A stretch of DNA of 64,000 nucleotides from Clonostachys chloroleuca (GCA_037952775.1 JBANAY010000003.1:3968001-4032000); one strand, 5' to 3'. Positions 1 through 10,997 are shown, numbered from the stretch's first letter. Notes: a model not told the origin generated them from the letters alone. Translations and numbers: made by a program.

Positions 1-1232
1 AACGAATAACAGGCGCTGTTCCCAAGACCTGTGCGCACCACCCAACTGGCCTGCTGTTGAAGCGCGGTGCTGCTGGATGATGAAACCTCTTGGGTGTTGA
101 CCGCATCGCCAGTGTGTGCAAGGTAACGTGTCGTGCAGCAGGATGTAGTAGCTCGAAGGGTAATGGTAGATCCAACAGTCAGTTCGGGACCGCTGTTCAT
201 GGCTGTAACTGCATATTTGGCAGCCACGATGTCAGCCTGCACCTGGTTTTCGGTGTCGTCGGACGGATATCCTATTGTCATTACTCCTTCGTAGAAGGTT
301 CCCTGAGCCCAGTTGCTGTTATCACCGCCAATACCTAGAATAATGGCACCTTCTTTCTGCATTGGGTTATAATCTCCATTTGTTGGGCGGATTCCGCTGT
401 AGTAGGTTGATAGTGAGCCTGACACAGAGTCACCGCCGCGGACCGCCCATTGGTTGTTTGTGTTTCCCTTGACAACTGCCGTGACAAAGCGAGAGGTGAT
501 GCTCGGGTTATTAGGGTTAACGCTGACTTTTGAGTCTGTGTATAGCCCGTTCTCAAGATCAGCGAGGACCCATGGGCCACTGCCGCCACCCACGCCGTAG
601 CCAGTACCCAGACCAAAGTAGACAGTTTCCATACGGCCATCACCGTTATCCATGTTGTTAGTCTCAGCATTGCCATAGTCAAAGCAGCATCCCCCATTGT
701 AGTGCGTGCCATCGAGAACGGCATACATGCCCTCGGCCTCATCACCTACGGCTGTCCCGTTGGCTTCGTTGTTTCGATAGCCAGTACCGGGCGAGATAAA
801 TACGCCGTATGCCTTCTGACCATTCAAGGTGACTGGTGCGCCAATAGCAGTGACTGGGAAATCGTAGCCACCAACATCCCCGCCACTGGCAGCACCACCC
901 GGTGGAGCTTGGGTAAGGTGACTGTTGTGGCCGGACTGGTCATAAATTACAGTGATGAGGCAAGTTGTCCCGCTGCAGAAAGAGTCTTGGGCAGCAGCGT
1001 CTGCAACACCACCAGCGGAAAGCGGCGATATATCCCGAGTGCCACCGTCAGAACCACGCTTCACTTGGTACAGCGGACCTGAGTAGGCACTATAGAGGGC
1101 ACGAGTGGTGCTATGTGCAGCTACACATGGCGTCCCACCAGCAGAATAGATGTCGCAAGGGCCAGCAGCAACAAGACACCCCGTAGCAAGCAAGCCCAGG
1201 GTGAATGTATGGACGCTGAGAGGCGAAGGCAT
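1..1232 (-). CDS. abfB: GH54 alpha-L-arabinofuranosidase B, 3' end cut by window edge
   Basis: Secreted enzyme that removes arabinofuranosyl side chains from arabinoxylan and arabinan. Reading the minus strand from the ATG at 1230-1232 gives 410 uninterrupted codons: a signal peptide (about residues 1-23), a mature start GPCDIYSAGGTPCVAAHSTT that is the AbfB signature, the vicinal-cysteine block GGCCFDYGN (about 180-188), ADLENG (Glu about 227) and GGDNSN (Asp about 304). The last two fit the nucleophile and acid/base known for GH54; placing them is by family memory. From about residue 351 (VGSTITLRATTSCCTTRYLA) the CBM42 arabinose-binding domain begins and runs off the window, so roughly 90 residues are missing. 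No intron is seen. Family identity is very firm. Confidence 0.96.
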   Translation of the reverse strand, partial: MPSPLSVHTFTLGLLATGCLVAAGPCDIYSAGGTPCVAAHSTTRALYSAYSGPLYQVKRGSDGGTRDISPLSAGGVADAAAQDSFCSGTTCLITVIYDQSGHNSHLTQAPPGGAASGGDVGGYDFPVTAIGAPVTLNGQKAYGVFISPGTGYRNNEANGTAVGDEAEGMYAVLDGTHYNGGCCFDYGNAETNNMDNGDGRMETVYFGLGTGYGVGGGSGPWVLADLENGLYTDSKVSVNPNNPSITSRFVTAVVKGNTNNQWAVRGGDSVSGSLSTYYSGIRPTNGDYNPMQKEGAIILGIGGDNSNWAQGTFYEGVMTIGYPSDDTENQVQADIVAAKYAVTAMNSGPELTVGSTITLRATTSCCTTRYLAHTGDAVNTQEVSSSSSTALQQQASWVVRTGLGNSACYS

Positions 1233-1330
1233 TTTCAACCACTTTAACAGCAGATGGACAAGCTAGCAAGCGGACTTGGCCTTGGGACAGGAGTCTCGTC
1301 CCCTGTTCGAAATGTATGGCCTAATGCTGG

Positions 1331-1337
1331 CTTTATA
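1331..1337 (-). promoter_or_regulatory. TATA-like box of the GH54 gene
   Basis: Minus-strand TATAAAG about 100 nt upstream of the GH54 start codon, a normal position for a fungal core promoter. A GGCTAA hexamer, matching the published XlnR/Xyr1 core GGCTAR, lies further up at 1505-1510; one hexamer alone is weak evidence. Confidence 0.4.
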
Positions 1338-2522
1338 GACAATGAAATTCGTCACATAAAAATATGGCCGACTGGTGAGGAGATGTAAGCTTGCTAATGC
1401 TACCTATGAATATCTACTTCCTAAAACGAGCAGTCAGACGATCATCCAATACAACTCAGCGCAACACCCCTGCTACTACTCTCCATGAATTGAAACCTGA
1501 TGTGGGCTAATTCTATTGCCTGGAAGAAGGAAGCGCGACCCATGTGTGCATCCCCTGTGGAGATCACTCTCCCCGGATTCTGTCGCCAGCCGGTCATGCA
1601 GCGCCAACATGCTTTTCCCACCTTCCTCATGCTCTGTTGTTGACGGCACATAATAGTTCTCCTTCTTGTCTTGGACAACGGTCAATATCCTGTGATTGTC
1701 TCCCCAGTACCCTGGATTTGCGAAGGCTGGTTCAAGTTGTAGCCATCGAATACACATTGTTATAAGGGATTTTTCGATTTCATGTTTGTGTTGTTCCTGT
1801 AAGTAAAAGGATTGGCTCCAGGTGCTCCTATAATCTGAAAACTCGGAACATCACACCTCATAGTGCTTACGGGAGGATGAATATAAATAGCACATCTTTG
1901 CTCAAGAGGTGCCCGCGAAAGGGTTCGGTAAGAAACCCATTGCAGTTTCATCTGAAAAACTAGCACCGAGCATGTGCGAGTTAATTAGGGTTCCAATGCT
2001 GGGATCATTATTTGGGTGTTGGTGGTGCTACGTCTGCCTTAGATGCCCAATCCGCGGGGTGTCACGGTCAAAACCAGGCCCGGTATTAGGTGTTGTAAGC
2101 GGATTTCACCTGGAGCATGATGATCAGGGCCTTAAGAGCTTGGACTTTTATTACCCTTGTTGCTTACCACCAAACCCCTGTAGTATAATGATCAGCTGTG
2201 CCGAAGTTCCGATTCCCAGGATCGCGCATTTCTGTAGGTCTGTTGACCTTCATTTGCGCAGAAACCCCACCTCATTTGGACCGAGGTCATCTCTCTTCGG
2301 CAGATATTCCGGATAAAGTTGATTGGTCGGGATATTGTGAGAATACTGTGTTCGGCGGGGTTGTCTTCGGGACTTTTAGTTTGAGAAATAGTGTTTATGA
2401 GGAGTCCGCCGACATATCATCATTTCAATGCAAAGTTAGTTGCGGAATTCTGTGAAATACCTCCGATAAGTTGTGAAATCTAATGTTTAGGAAGAGAATA
2501 AGGCCCGAACCTTGAAGACGCC
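1338..2522. other. Intergenic, with a coding-like minus-strand patch
   Basis: No gene is supported. On the minus strand 1476-1757 stays open and contains NPGYWGDNHRILTVVQDKK and YYVPSTTEHEEGGKSM, which read like protein. I find no start, consistent exon partner or family, so this may be an old gene relic or chance. Confidence 0.3.
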
Positions 2523-3571
2523 ATGACGGGATCGAAGTTAGAGGGGATGCTAGAACTGGAACTAGTCACTGGTGATGGCAAGGTGAGCTCTAAAAACGAA
2601 TCTGATATACTTCGAGCAGGCGTTTTGCTAATGGAAGAGGGAAAACCTATTAGGATACGTTCACGAACAAGCGAGAGCTTTGGCATCCCCCGGGAGGCAG
2701 AGGAATCTATGGCGGGTAAGGATTGTTTCAATTAGTAAGATTTCTTCATGTACATATCAACAGCAAGGCTAAAGATGTATGTCTTTCACAGTGTGGTTAT
2801 AGCGCAATGTCTTGAAGCTGCACAGAAGACTGTCCCGGATGGCTTTTCAGTCCACTCCATGACTTGCTACTTCCTGTTGGCCGGCGATAACCAGATACCC
2901 CTGGAGTACTCTGTGCAGCGTGTACGCGACGGGAAATCCTTTGTCACGCGGACGGTAGTGGCAAACCAGAACGACAACAGCATATGCACAAGCACCCTGT
3001 CGTTCAGCCGACGTGGCCAGCGGGGGAAGAACCCTTACGCCATGCTTCTACTGCCCCTTCAGGGATTCTTCCACCTCCTGACATCAATGTGGACGCGATG
3101 TGTATCTCTTTGGGAGCCCCTCAGACCAGCCCTGTTGGCATCGAGGGGAAAGAGAGGAGTTCTGAACACAAACGTATCCGCTTCTGGATACGCGCTCCGG
3201 CTAAAATCTTGAACGCCAATTCTCAAAACGAAGTTCACCAAATGATTCTGGGCTTTCTTTCTGATTGGATATTTCTGCGCGGAGTTCCGCTCGCACATGG
3301 TTTGTGGAAATTCCCGGATGCTATTCTCTCCAACACCACTTCATCGCCATTGGATGGTAGTGATATTGGAATGATGGCCACCCTAAGCCATAGTATAATT
3401 ATCCACGAGCCGTTGCTCATTCGAGCCGATGAATGGATGCTTTTTGAGATTGAGACTCCTTGGTCAGGACAAGGCAGGGGGTTAGTCAGTGGCAAAATAT
3501 TTGCTAGAGATGGGACTTTGCTGGCGAGCTGCTTCCAAGAGGTATTTCCGTCGCTCTTCTTCAATGGATAG
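2523..3571 (+). CDS. Acyl-CoA thioesterase (TesB/ACOT8 type), frame broken once
   Basis: Predicted to hydrolyse acyl-CoA to free acid and CoA, probably in peroxisomes like ACOT8 relatives. Three exons are rebuilt: 2523-2582, 2654-2715 and 2792-3571. Intron 2583-2653 starts GTGAGC and has a GCTAAT branch; intron 2716-2791 starts GTAAGG. The joined protein reads DTFTNKRELWHPPGGRGIYG then GVVIAQCLEAAQKTVPDGFS, the classic double-hotdog N-terminus, followed by FLLAGDNQIP and VRDGKSFVTRT. The frame breaks in the G run at 3022-3026; one more G would join RRGQRG to EEPLRHAS. The second hotdog half ends GRGLVSGKIF...ASCFQEVF. The catalytic Asp of the TesB Asp-Thr-Gln triad, normally in SLDH, appears as Ser in TLSH. 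Total is about 310 residues, full family length. It is either a sequence error or an early pseudogene. Confidence 0.85.
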
Positions 3572-4576
3572 CAAATTCTAACTCGATCACAGGGCGTAGT
3601 AGGACATAGAAAGCAACTGAAAAACAGCGGTCAAAGACTATAAGATTGCCTCTAGGGGCTTATAGAGTGAAGGAAGTCCACATCATCGTCTGATAGACAT
3701 GGGTTGTCAACCTTTTACAAGCCTTTGGGTTGCACTCAGCGTCGAGGTACTAGGAAAATAGAGAGCATTTGACTTTGGAGATGGAGGATGAAATTTGGGG
3801 TAAATAGTCACTTAGAGCCCTAATACTTATGGATAGTGATACTGGATAGAAGGTATTAGAATTCGTATAGTTATTAATCTATTCTAAGCCTAAAGTTCTT
3901 GTATCTTAGGCAATACTACATCCTTACCGCGTCGATTAAAACATAGTGGCCGGCAGAGAGTATTAACCACTATTATCTCGTAGGGTTTGTCGCTTGGACG
4001 GCCACGGTTGATTACTGTTAGGACTAATGATCCAAAGCACAACTTTCAAGCATACCAATGAACACTTCGAATGAAAGCTTGGGAGTTAAATCTCAAATGA
4101 ATCTAGAAACTATAGTATATGAGATCTATAGAAACTTAAGAACTTGTGCACAATGATGGCATCAAATACTAGTATCGTCGTACTACGTAGGTACAACTTA
4201 GTTCCGAACTATCATCATCAAATCTTCGCTTGTGATATATCGTCCCCTAGATTATGACCCCTAAACCGGCGTTTCTCAAAAACACTTCACAACATCGAAA
4301 AAGTCATGTGCAACGAGGGGTGATAATGCCAGCTGGGGTATCGCGCCCCCGCTCCAACCATCCGGGATTCGTCCATACAGCGGCGCGGACCATCCCACGA
4401 GCCCCGTCCGTGTGGTCAAACGGACTGATTATGCGGAGCAAAGATCAGGCGTGACCCGAGATCTAGATCATCGACGACCTTGGAGCCAGCCTTGTCACAG
4501 AGTTTCATTCTGGCAACATTCTCAAATTTTCATCATCAAGTAACTGGCCAAGGCGGAATGCTCTAGAATTTGTGTC
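3572..4576. other. Intergenic, AT-rich, no gene seen
   Basis: An AT-rich stretch, especially 3820-4250, with only short accidental frames. No terminal repeats or coding signal were noticed. Confidence 0.5.
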
Positions 4577-5127
4577 ATGATGCGCCCAAAACAGCTCAAG
4601 CACATCTACCAGCAGTATAAGCATGACGCCAAGGCAGTCAGCCTATGGCTCGCTTCCACGGCCAAGAGATGTGGCTATCCGGAGGACTTGCTTGCCTCCA
4701 AATCTTGGGGTGCCATACACTCGAGACTCGACCAATTCAATGATGGAAAACGCAAAAAGACCGCTCGTGGTCAAAAGCTAATGCTACTGCCTCCTCGCGC
4801 TCAGAGAGAGGAATACATATGGGCCCTAAATGACATCCTGCCACTGGCCCAATTTATCGCCCAACGTACCGATCCTGCCGTCGCCATGCCTAAGGTCGCC
4901 TCGCAAACTCTTGACAGACTCATTTCCCTACGCACAAGATTCAACCAGACGAAAAGCAGCACCAACAAAAAGGCGGATCCAGAGTCGGAAAGGAATCACA
5001 GGTTCTTTGTTGGTATCCTCAAGAACGTCAGAGAAACTTTGAGGCCCGTACGAAGGTTGGGGAGGCGGACAAAAATCCCAAGGCCAAGTCGGAGGATGCT
5101 GATGAAGACATTCTGACGCATTTGTAA
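4577..5127 (+). pseudogene. DUF6604 N-terminal fragment, truncated and frameshifted
   Basis: The start KQLKHIYQQYKHDAKAVSLW LASTAKRCGYP is typical of the fungal DUF6604 N-terminus (Y-x2-YK-x-D...WL-x-T-A-x-x-CGY). The frame continues to NHRFFVGILKNVRE, then breaks at the AAA at 5034-5036. One extra A would continue as NFEARTKVGEADKNPKAKSE and end at the stop at 5125-5127. DUF6604 proteins are usually several hundred residues longer, often with ankyrin repeats; here only about 184 codons remain and nothing matching follows. I therefore call a relic, though the one-base break alone could be a sequence error. Function of the family is unknown. Confidence 0.65.
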
Positions 5128-5344
5128 ACCATACGATGAACTTTAGTGAAATCCTTCTTGAGATGCTTGACACAGAGTGTTGGTCTGCATTATTTTGGAT
5201 GCTGTCCTCGCTCCTAATGCTTCGACAATAGTGTGGGCGATTCTAATATACAGAGGAACATTGTAAACACTTTTGAATGTAATGTAGATATCTACTTGGT
5301 CGTTGGGTAACCGAAACACACTTCAGTCCCAACCTTAGACTATA

Positions 5345-6271
5345 CTACGGTACATTGGCAAAAGTAGCCAGGACCTTCTCCTTATTGCCCTCTAAGAAGG
5401 CGTCGAAGGAGCTCAAGGGAAGATTCCAAGTCTTCACATCTTCAACATCAACTTTCTTATGAATCTCCTGCATAGTAAGCTGCACGTAGATGAAGGGATT
5501 TTGTTTCTTTTGGGCTTCGATCTCGTCATCTGAGAGGGGAACTAGCTCTAGATTCTTTCCAGCTGCCTTTCCCAGCTTATTCAGTAGTTCGCCAATGGGG
5601 AGAAGCTCGTCAGTGTACGCAATCTCCTTGCCATTGAATCTAGCTGGGTCGAGGATTGCCGCGGAGGCAAATATCCCGATTGTCTTTGGGTCCACAATCG
5701 GAAGGGCTGTCTCTGGAGATACGGGAGCGATCCAACGACCGTTTTCGGCAAGGCCTGGATAATGGTCGACAAAGGGCGCAAGAAAATTCGTCATGAATGT
5801 CCCGGGGCGCAAGATAGTAAAGGTCTGGAAGCCAGCGTTGCGTACTTCGGCTTCGATACCAAGCTTGCTTTGAGCCATTGCCGCGATTGGGGAATCAGGC
5901 TGATCTGCGACGCTTTGCTGGAGAAGGTCGAAGCCGATCCCGCTGCCCTGGACCAAATGAGAGACCCCGGATTCTTTGGCGATCCGAATCATAAGCGTGG
6001 CCTGGCGCAGTTCTCCAGCTGGGTCTGAGAAATTGGGCACTAGGTTTAGGTAAAGGGCCTGTGTGCCTGCGATTGCAGTCTTAAGGGCTTCTTCATTGTC
6101 AAAGTCTCCATGCCAAAGCTTTACACCAAGAGATTTGATGGCTTTAGACTTGTCTGACTCAAGGTCGCGAGAAAGTGAATGAACAGAGACACCCTTCGCA
6201 AGAAGTTCTCGTGCAAGTGCTCCTCCCTGGACTCCAGTCACGCCACAAACAAAGACAGATAGAATAGCCAT
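5345..6271 (-). CDS. NmrA-like NAD(P)-binding protein
   Basis: A 308-residue single-exon Rossmann protein of the atypical SDR / NmrA-like family. The glycine motif GVTGVQGG lies at about residues 10-17, followed by VHSLSRDLES where NADP-preferring members carry a basic residue, then GDFDNEEALKTAIAGTQALY and ILRPGTFMTNFL, all NmrA-family landmarks. Members either act as redox sensors binding NADP (NmrA, HSCARG) or as reductases. The sequence cannot separate these, and it lacks the usual YxxxK pair of classical SDRs at the expected spot. It stands alone with no operon-like partners. The ATG at 6269-6271 is preceded by a TATA-like box about 50 nt upstream. Confidence 0.9.
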   Translation of the reverse strand: MAILSVFVCGVTGVQGGALARELLAKGVSVHSLSRDLESDKSKAIKSLGVKLWHGDFDNEEALKTAIAGTQALYLNLVPNFSDPAGELRQATLMIRIAKESGVSHLVQGSGIGFDLLQQSVADQPDSPIAAMAQSKLGIEAEVRNAGFQTFTILRPGTFMTNFLAPFVDHYPGLAENGRWIAPVSPETALPIVDPKTIGIFASAAILDPARFNGKEIAYTDELLPIGELLNKLGKAAGKNLELVPLSDDEIEAQKKQNPFIYVQLTMQEIHKKVDVEDVKTWNLPLSSFDAFLEGNKEKVLATFANVP

Positions 6272-6319
6272 TTTGATTGATGCCTACAAAACAATGATTT
6301 GGACAAATGTGAGTCCAGA

Positions 6320-6326
6320 TTTTATA
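6320..6326 (-). promoter_or_regulatory. TATA-like box of the NmrA-like gene
   Basis: Minus-strand TATAAAA about 50 nt upstream of the NmrA-like start codon. Confidence 0.35.
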
Positions 6327-7190
6327 ACGAGTATTGTATTGGGGCGAACACACTTGCGGTGTTCGTGCTGTAGAGTTGCGGAAAAGGTTGATGCAGCCTT
6401 GCGGAGTTTTGTTCTGGGGTGAGACGTGGACATTCCTTTGCGACAGGGTTGGCAATCCAAGCACTTGATGCTGTTATGTAAATATTCAGTAATTTGGATT
6501 AGCCGTAGACAATACTCTGACCTGCGGACTGATGCCAATAGATACACTCGTCGACTAGGATCCAGAGACCAGGAGGAGGAGACCGCCATCCATCAACTTG
6601 GTAGATTTGGTCAGAAAGCGGAATACCTTTTCAAAAGTGGAAGTTGGAGAGTGAGGACCCAACGGAGTTTGCGGACTGATGACCCCATTTAATCTCAAAG
6701 TTCTTATTCACCGACTAGGTAACTACGGGAGTTGGCAGTAGAGGTTGGATCCCCATTGGTGAGGCTCGTTTCCAGCACACTGACGCTTCACAGCTATCCT
6801 GACTACCTACTGAGTCTTCTATCTTCTTCTTCTATAAATAAAATAACACAAAAAAAACTTATTATAATGCCCAACTAAAAGGAGGAAATAGTTTACTAGA
6901 TACGATGTTCTAGTTTTCACCCTTTGCTCAACACACCCATTTGCAATCATATGCAACCTACACACTGCATTAGAACCCACTTTCTACAGATTATCCTACA
7001 GCTTACTGTAACGTGGGGAAAGTCCGCAGTCAGTCACGTTCAACTTTAGATCCTTGAAGCAGTGGAGATGAAAATTTATCGAGAAAATTCTAACGGCTGT
7101 TCATAGATTCAACGCGTATAAAGCACATGCCGTAGGAAGCCCTCTCTTATTTCCTAAACTCTCTAATTTTGTAATTAGGCCCAAGCACGA
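6327..7190. other. Intergenic, no gene seen
   Basis: Only short frames. The stretch around 6830-6860 is A-rich. No coding signal was recognised. Confidence 0.5.
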
Positions 7191-7722
7191 TTATTTAGCC
7201 GCCTCCTCGCGGCCTTGAAGGTTAGGGTGAGCTGCCTTGACGGGGCGGGTGACGGCGTAAAAAGCAAAGCCGGAAGACTTGGTAGAGAACTGTTGGGCGG
7301 TTAGGCATGCTTCTAGTCACAACGAAGAGAGCCATTGGACGATGATAACATACCTGGACCTTGGTTCCGACATGGAAGAAGGCGAAATCTCCAGGGACGA
7401 GATGGTGGGTGACTGCAGTAGCCTCATCCTAGATGGATCTATTATTAGAACCGCTCTGGCGGAGTATTGAGAAGATATTGATACATACAAGGATGTCAAT
7501 CTGGCCCTGTAGGATGTACTTGGTCTCCTCGAAGTCGTAGTGAGCTGGTCGAGAAGGGCCTGCCTCGATCTTGTAGAAACCCGAGGTGAAGTAGCTGGGT
7601 GTGTCCTTGGTATTGGTGCGGATGGAGTGGAAATCTGCGACAGTAGCGTTCTGGCCGGCAGGCAGAGGGATGAACTCAGAGCCAGCGCCCTTGATGACGG
7701 TGAGAGGGACAAGTCCAGACAC
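7191..7722 (-). CDS. Small EutQ-like cupin protein
   Basis: Three exons on the minus strand: 7489-7722, 7354-7428 and 7191-7289, with GTATGT donors at both introns. All phases are 0 and the product is 135 residues. It starts MSGLVPLTVIKGAGSEFIPL, has FTSGFYKIEAGPSRPAHYDF EETKYILQGQIDIL and, after the first intron, THHLVPGDFAFFHVGTK. This is the two-motif pattern of a single-domain cupin, close to the C-terminal domain of ethanolamine-utilisation protein EutQ. His in PAHYDFEE and later residues could bind a metal. Its substrate in fungi is not known and no other eut-like gene is nearby. The last residues come only from the spliced model. Confidence 0.85.
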
Positions 7723-9275
7723 TAATGAACATATCAGAAATTTCTAGAATTAAATTGTTACTTGCTGGCTGGGGAATCTAGTACTTTCGATTGGTGGGGT
7801 TTAAAGTATGGGTTTTGTAGCTGGTTCTTGCGTGTATTGTAATGATGGGATGGGATGCAGCAAGAGTGTTATGATCGGAAACTCTCTCCATTATATAAGA
7901 AAATAATTCAATAGATATCTTGTTTCTTTAGAGTGATGCTGAGACAGGCAGATACTCCAATTACAGAACTGGTAAGTCACCGCTTGGGATGGTATATGAT
8001 GAATCCATACTATCACGACCTGCTGGGACATCTCTAACCCTTGATCATCCCGCTATTACGAATTCCGAAGCCCGAGATGTATGCGCAAGATAGATAGCAG
8101 CCTCATTTTGATTCATTCGAGGTACTGGACAGAGACTTCGCATTGTGGAGCTGCTGTGGCCTGCATACAAGAGCCGTCGTAGCACCATTCCGTGCTTGAC
8201 TAGTCTTGGTATTTTTAGGAAAGTAATGCCATGACATGCTGAACCATCCATTTAGATATAACTTGCCTATTTTAAGATCAAGGAAATGCCTTCTTGCGCG
8301 CTTAAATTGACTTAATGGGTAGCCCTCATGAGGATTGTTGAGGAGAATATTCCTCGATGACAGCCTGAAGGATTCTTCACTATGTGTTTGGGACTTGACC
8401 CAATTCTAAGACGAGGTCAGGGACTTTGTTTGCTTTTTTTTTCTTCTACATATATAGATGATAGCTTGTTGAAAACGACAACGAGGGAAAATGGCGCTGA
8501 TGAACACGCCAGAGGTGAAATGTCGACCAAGTATATGCTCACCATAACCGAGGTCTCACTGAATTTCACTTACCAAGAGCATTCAGCTGATTTAGCACTA
8601 TCACGAACACACTACTTAATCTCAATGTAATTGTCGAACTTTCCAGTGCCTAGGAGTTCTATCATGGGACTGAAGGCTCCCCGATCGGTCGACAGCTACG
8701 CCATCGTAGCTTCTTACTTGATATACATTACAAGTCTTGGTTAACACAGCCAGCTGTGCGCAAGCCTGTGGGGTTGACATGTGTATCACGATGGACACGT
8801 ACTGTTCAGTCAGCACCAAATAGCTAGGCATCGGGTCATATTTGTCACATATGTTGATACTCAGCGATGGCCTACTGTCTAGGAGCTGCCCTTGTTAAGC
8901 CAGATCTCCCGCAGCATCCACCAAATGTTGCCCCATAGATATCGAGTGTACAATTATATAATGCCTCAGCAAAGCGCAGTCAACAAGAACTTTCTGGGGC
9001 TCTCCAGAAAGTTGGTAGCTTGGCAAGGCGAATTGCGTTGGCTGGCGGGCTTGTGACATAAAAGCGCCGGTCAACAACATATGAGCGAGTGGGTCGCCAG
9101 ATGCAACGGCATAGCTATTCTATTTGCTGAGTTTGAGCATGTGCTTTAACTCCGAGGCCAGACGAATATATGATTACTGATCGTGTTGAGATGACCCAAT
9201 GGTTTTTGATAGCCCGTGGAGGCTGGCTGTCATTTCAAAGGGCGCACTTTGGGTTGATTCGCTAGATGATTGAAG
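7723..9275. other. Intergenic, no gene seen
   Basis: About 1.5 kb with many short frames on both strands, none with recognisable protein sequence or consistent splice partners. Confidence 0.5.
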
Positions 9276-9283
9276 TATATAAG
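9276..9283 (+). promoter_or_regulatory. TATA box of the tautomerase gene
   Basis: TATATAAG about 100 nt upstream of the tautomerase start, followed by a CAT/CAC trinucleotide run in the presumed 5' leader. Confidence 0.45.
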
Positions 9284-9343
9284 GAACTCTTTGCTCAGAA
9301 ATTGGGAGTTAGAAATCAAAGACACTCGCAAACACACTACTTT

Positions 9344-9375
9344 CATCATCATCATCACCATCACCATCACCATAA
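9344..9375 (+). repeat. CAT/CAC trinucleotide microsatellite in a 5' leader
   Basis: A run of CATCAT...CACCAT units just before the tautomerase start codon. An overlapping frame translates it as polyhistidine, but it lies between the TATA box and the start codon and is best read as untranslated leader. Confidence 0.7.
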
Positions 9376-9378
9376 ACA

Positions 9379-9825
9379 ATGCCTCTCTGGAACATTTTCC
9401 ACACCGAAGGGATCTTCGAGTCCCAAGAGGTCCGAAGCAAGCTTGCCGCCGACATCACCAACCTATATACATCTAGCGGCCTCCCCGGCTTTTACGTTGT
9501 TGTCCATTTCATCCCCCTTCCTCCAACCAACGTGTTCGTTGCCGCCGAAGCACGAATCAACAAACCTTTCGTGCGTTTCGTCGTTGAACATATGGCTGTC
9601 CACAGAGAAGAAGGGCCCGAAGGCATGGCTGAGCGTTTCAGTGATCGTATCAATGAGGCGCTGCGCCCTTATATCGCCGAGAAGGGATATGACTGGGAGA
9701 TCACCATCGCCGACACTCCACGCGATTTCTGGAGATTCAATGGCATCGTGCCACCACCATGGAGGAGCGAGGCGGAGAAACTCTGGGTGCAGACTGGCCG
9801 ACCTATTGAGTGGAAGACGGAGTAG
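9379..9825 (+). CDS. Tautomerase of the cis-CaaD-like family
   Basis: A 148-residue single-exon protein beginning MPLWNIFHTEGIFESQEVRS. In the tautomerase superfamily the Met is removed and Pro1 is the catalytic base or acid, so the MPLW start is diagnostic and fixes the start codon. Later blocks are LPGFYVVVHFIPL, VRFVVEHMAVH and YDWEITIADTPRDFWRFNG. They fit the double-length cis-3-chloroacrylic acid dehalogenase-like group, which is common in fungi. The native substrate of most fungal members is unknown; dehalogenation should not be assumed. The gene stands alone. Confidence 0.9.
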   Translation: MPLWNIFHTEGIFESQEVRSKLAADITNLYTSSGLPGFYVVVHFIPLPPTNVFVAAEARINKPFVRFVVEHMAVHREEGPEGMAERFSDRINEALRPYIAEKGYDWEITIADTPRDFWRFNGIVPPPWRSEAEKLWVQTGRPIEWKTE

Positions 9826-10997
9826 GCGGAATTGGAAAAGGGATGGAAGGATTAGCTAAAAGTCGATCCGACGAGTCAAATCCCCCCGACGACCGTGAGA
9901 ACTTATCGCAGGGTAGATCATAAGCATCGAAATATTAGGGAAGATGCCTTCTCTGGAATTGCACCGTGGAAAATTTTTGTGAAATCAGTTCGCTTTAAAT
10001 CTATCAATATCCTCCCCATTCAAACTCTAGCTTCGGCCAGCTTGAAAAAAGAATTGATCCATCATATTCTTACCATTAATCTTCAGTCGGCTAGTGAAGT
10101 AGAAGCAGAAGCGAGTCTCATAGAGCGCGATAAAACAACCGAATCCATGCGATTCATCTCAACTTGTGAAATGCTTGTGGTTGTGGGTTTCAACAGATGG
10201 CGTCCAACATGTACCCTGGGGCAATCTGATATCAGTCCCAAACATTCCAGATTCGCCAAAGAACAACAGCTGTTCTAGAACAACGACTCCCGGCTCGTTG
10301 TCCGTCTTGGGATCATCTAGGCCAGTCGTCGGTGCTATTGCTGGGGGTGTCATTGGAGGAACTAGTCTGACATAAATTGAATCCGAAGACATGACAAGTC
10401 TCACGAGTGACCTAATATAATCCAATGGCATGTATTTAAGATCGCTCGCCTTCTGTCGGGAGCGTATTCGCTTAGTTCCTGAGCGTATTCATCATCTAGT
10501 GGATGCGACATGCCGCTGCACAGCCACCACTCGCCCGCCAATGTAAGCCATACCGCCGATTTTAGTGCTCACTACGCTGAAAGTGCTCCTTTTGGACGTG
10601 CTCAATACGCTCATGCCATGCATGCGGCTGTAGCGAGGCCCAAAAATTACAGGAAAGCTTCCTCTGGCGTATCAATCGCCGTACTACCAAGACCGCATGT
10701 TGGCAACGACAATACGCAAGTGGCTCATGTAGCATTCAGCCTTGCTGTGCCCCCAGTGTATGGTGGAATTAGAGTGAATTAGATGTATACATGAGATTTA
10801 GTTAATGAAGAACCATTTAATGTCTTGCCTCTAGAAAGACTTTAAGAAGTATAAGATAGCCGTCGACAAGCTGCGTTCTACCATCTATCCAGCACACTAC
10901 ATCTCTCACACTTCTTCTCAATTCTATTGTTGAAATTCCCCATTCATTGTTCAGATCAATTTTTGAGACTCAAGCCCATTTATCATAGATACGCATC
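9826..10997. other. Intergenic, with a possible membrane-anchor relic
   Basis: No complete gene. At 10166-10375 the plus strand reads VPNIPDSPKNNSCSRT...PVV GAIAGGVIGGTSLT then stops. This looks like the juxtamembrane and first half of a transmembrane segment of a fungal surface protein, but is too short to call. The decamer GAGCGTATTC occurs at 10460-10469 and 10481-10490 and, inverted and one base short, at 10604-10612. Confidence 0.3.

Noticed and set aside
335..745. 136-codon minus-strand frame
   Set aside because: It is a shifted-frame shadow of the GH54 gene, whose true frame runs unbroken through the whole interval.
9266..9859. 197-codon plus-strand frame with a polyhistidine run
   Set aside because: It starts beside the TATA box, its His run is the translated CAT/CAC microsatellite in the leader, and the rest is an out-of-frame shadow of the tautomerase gene.
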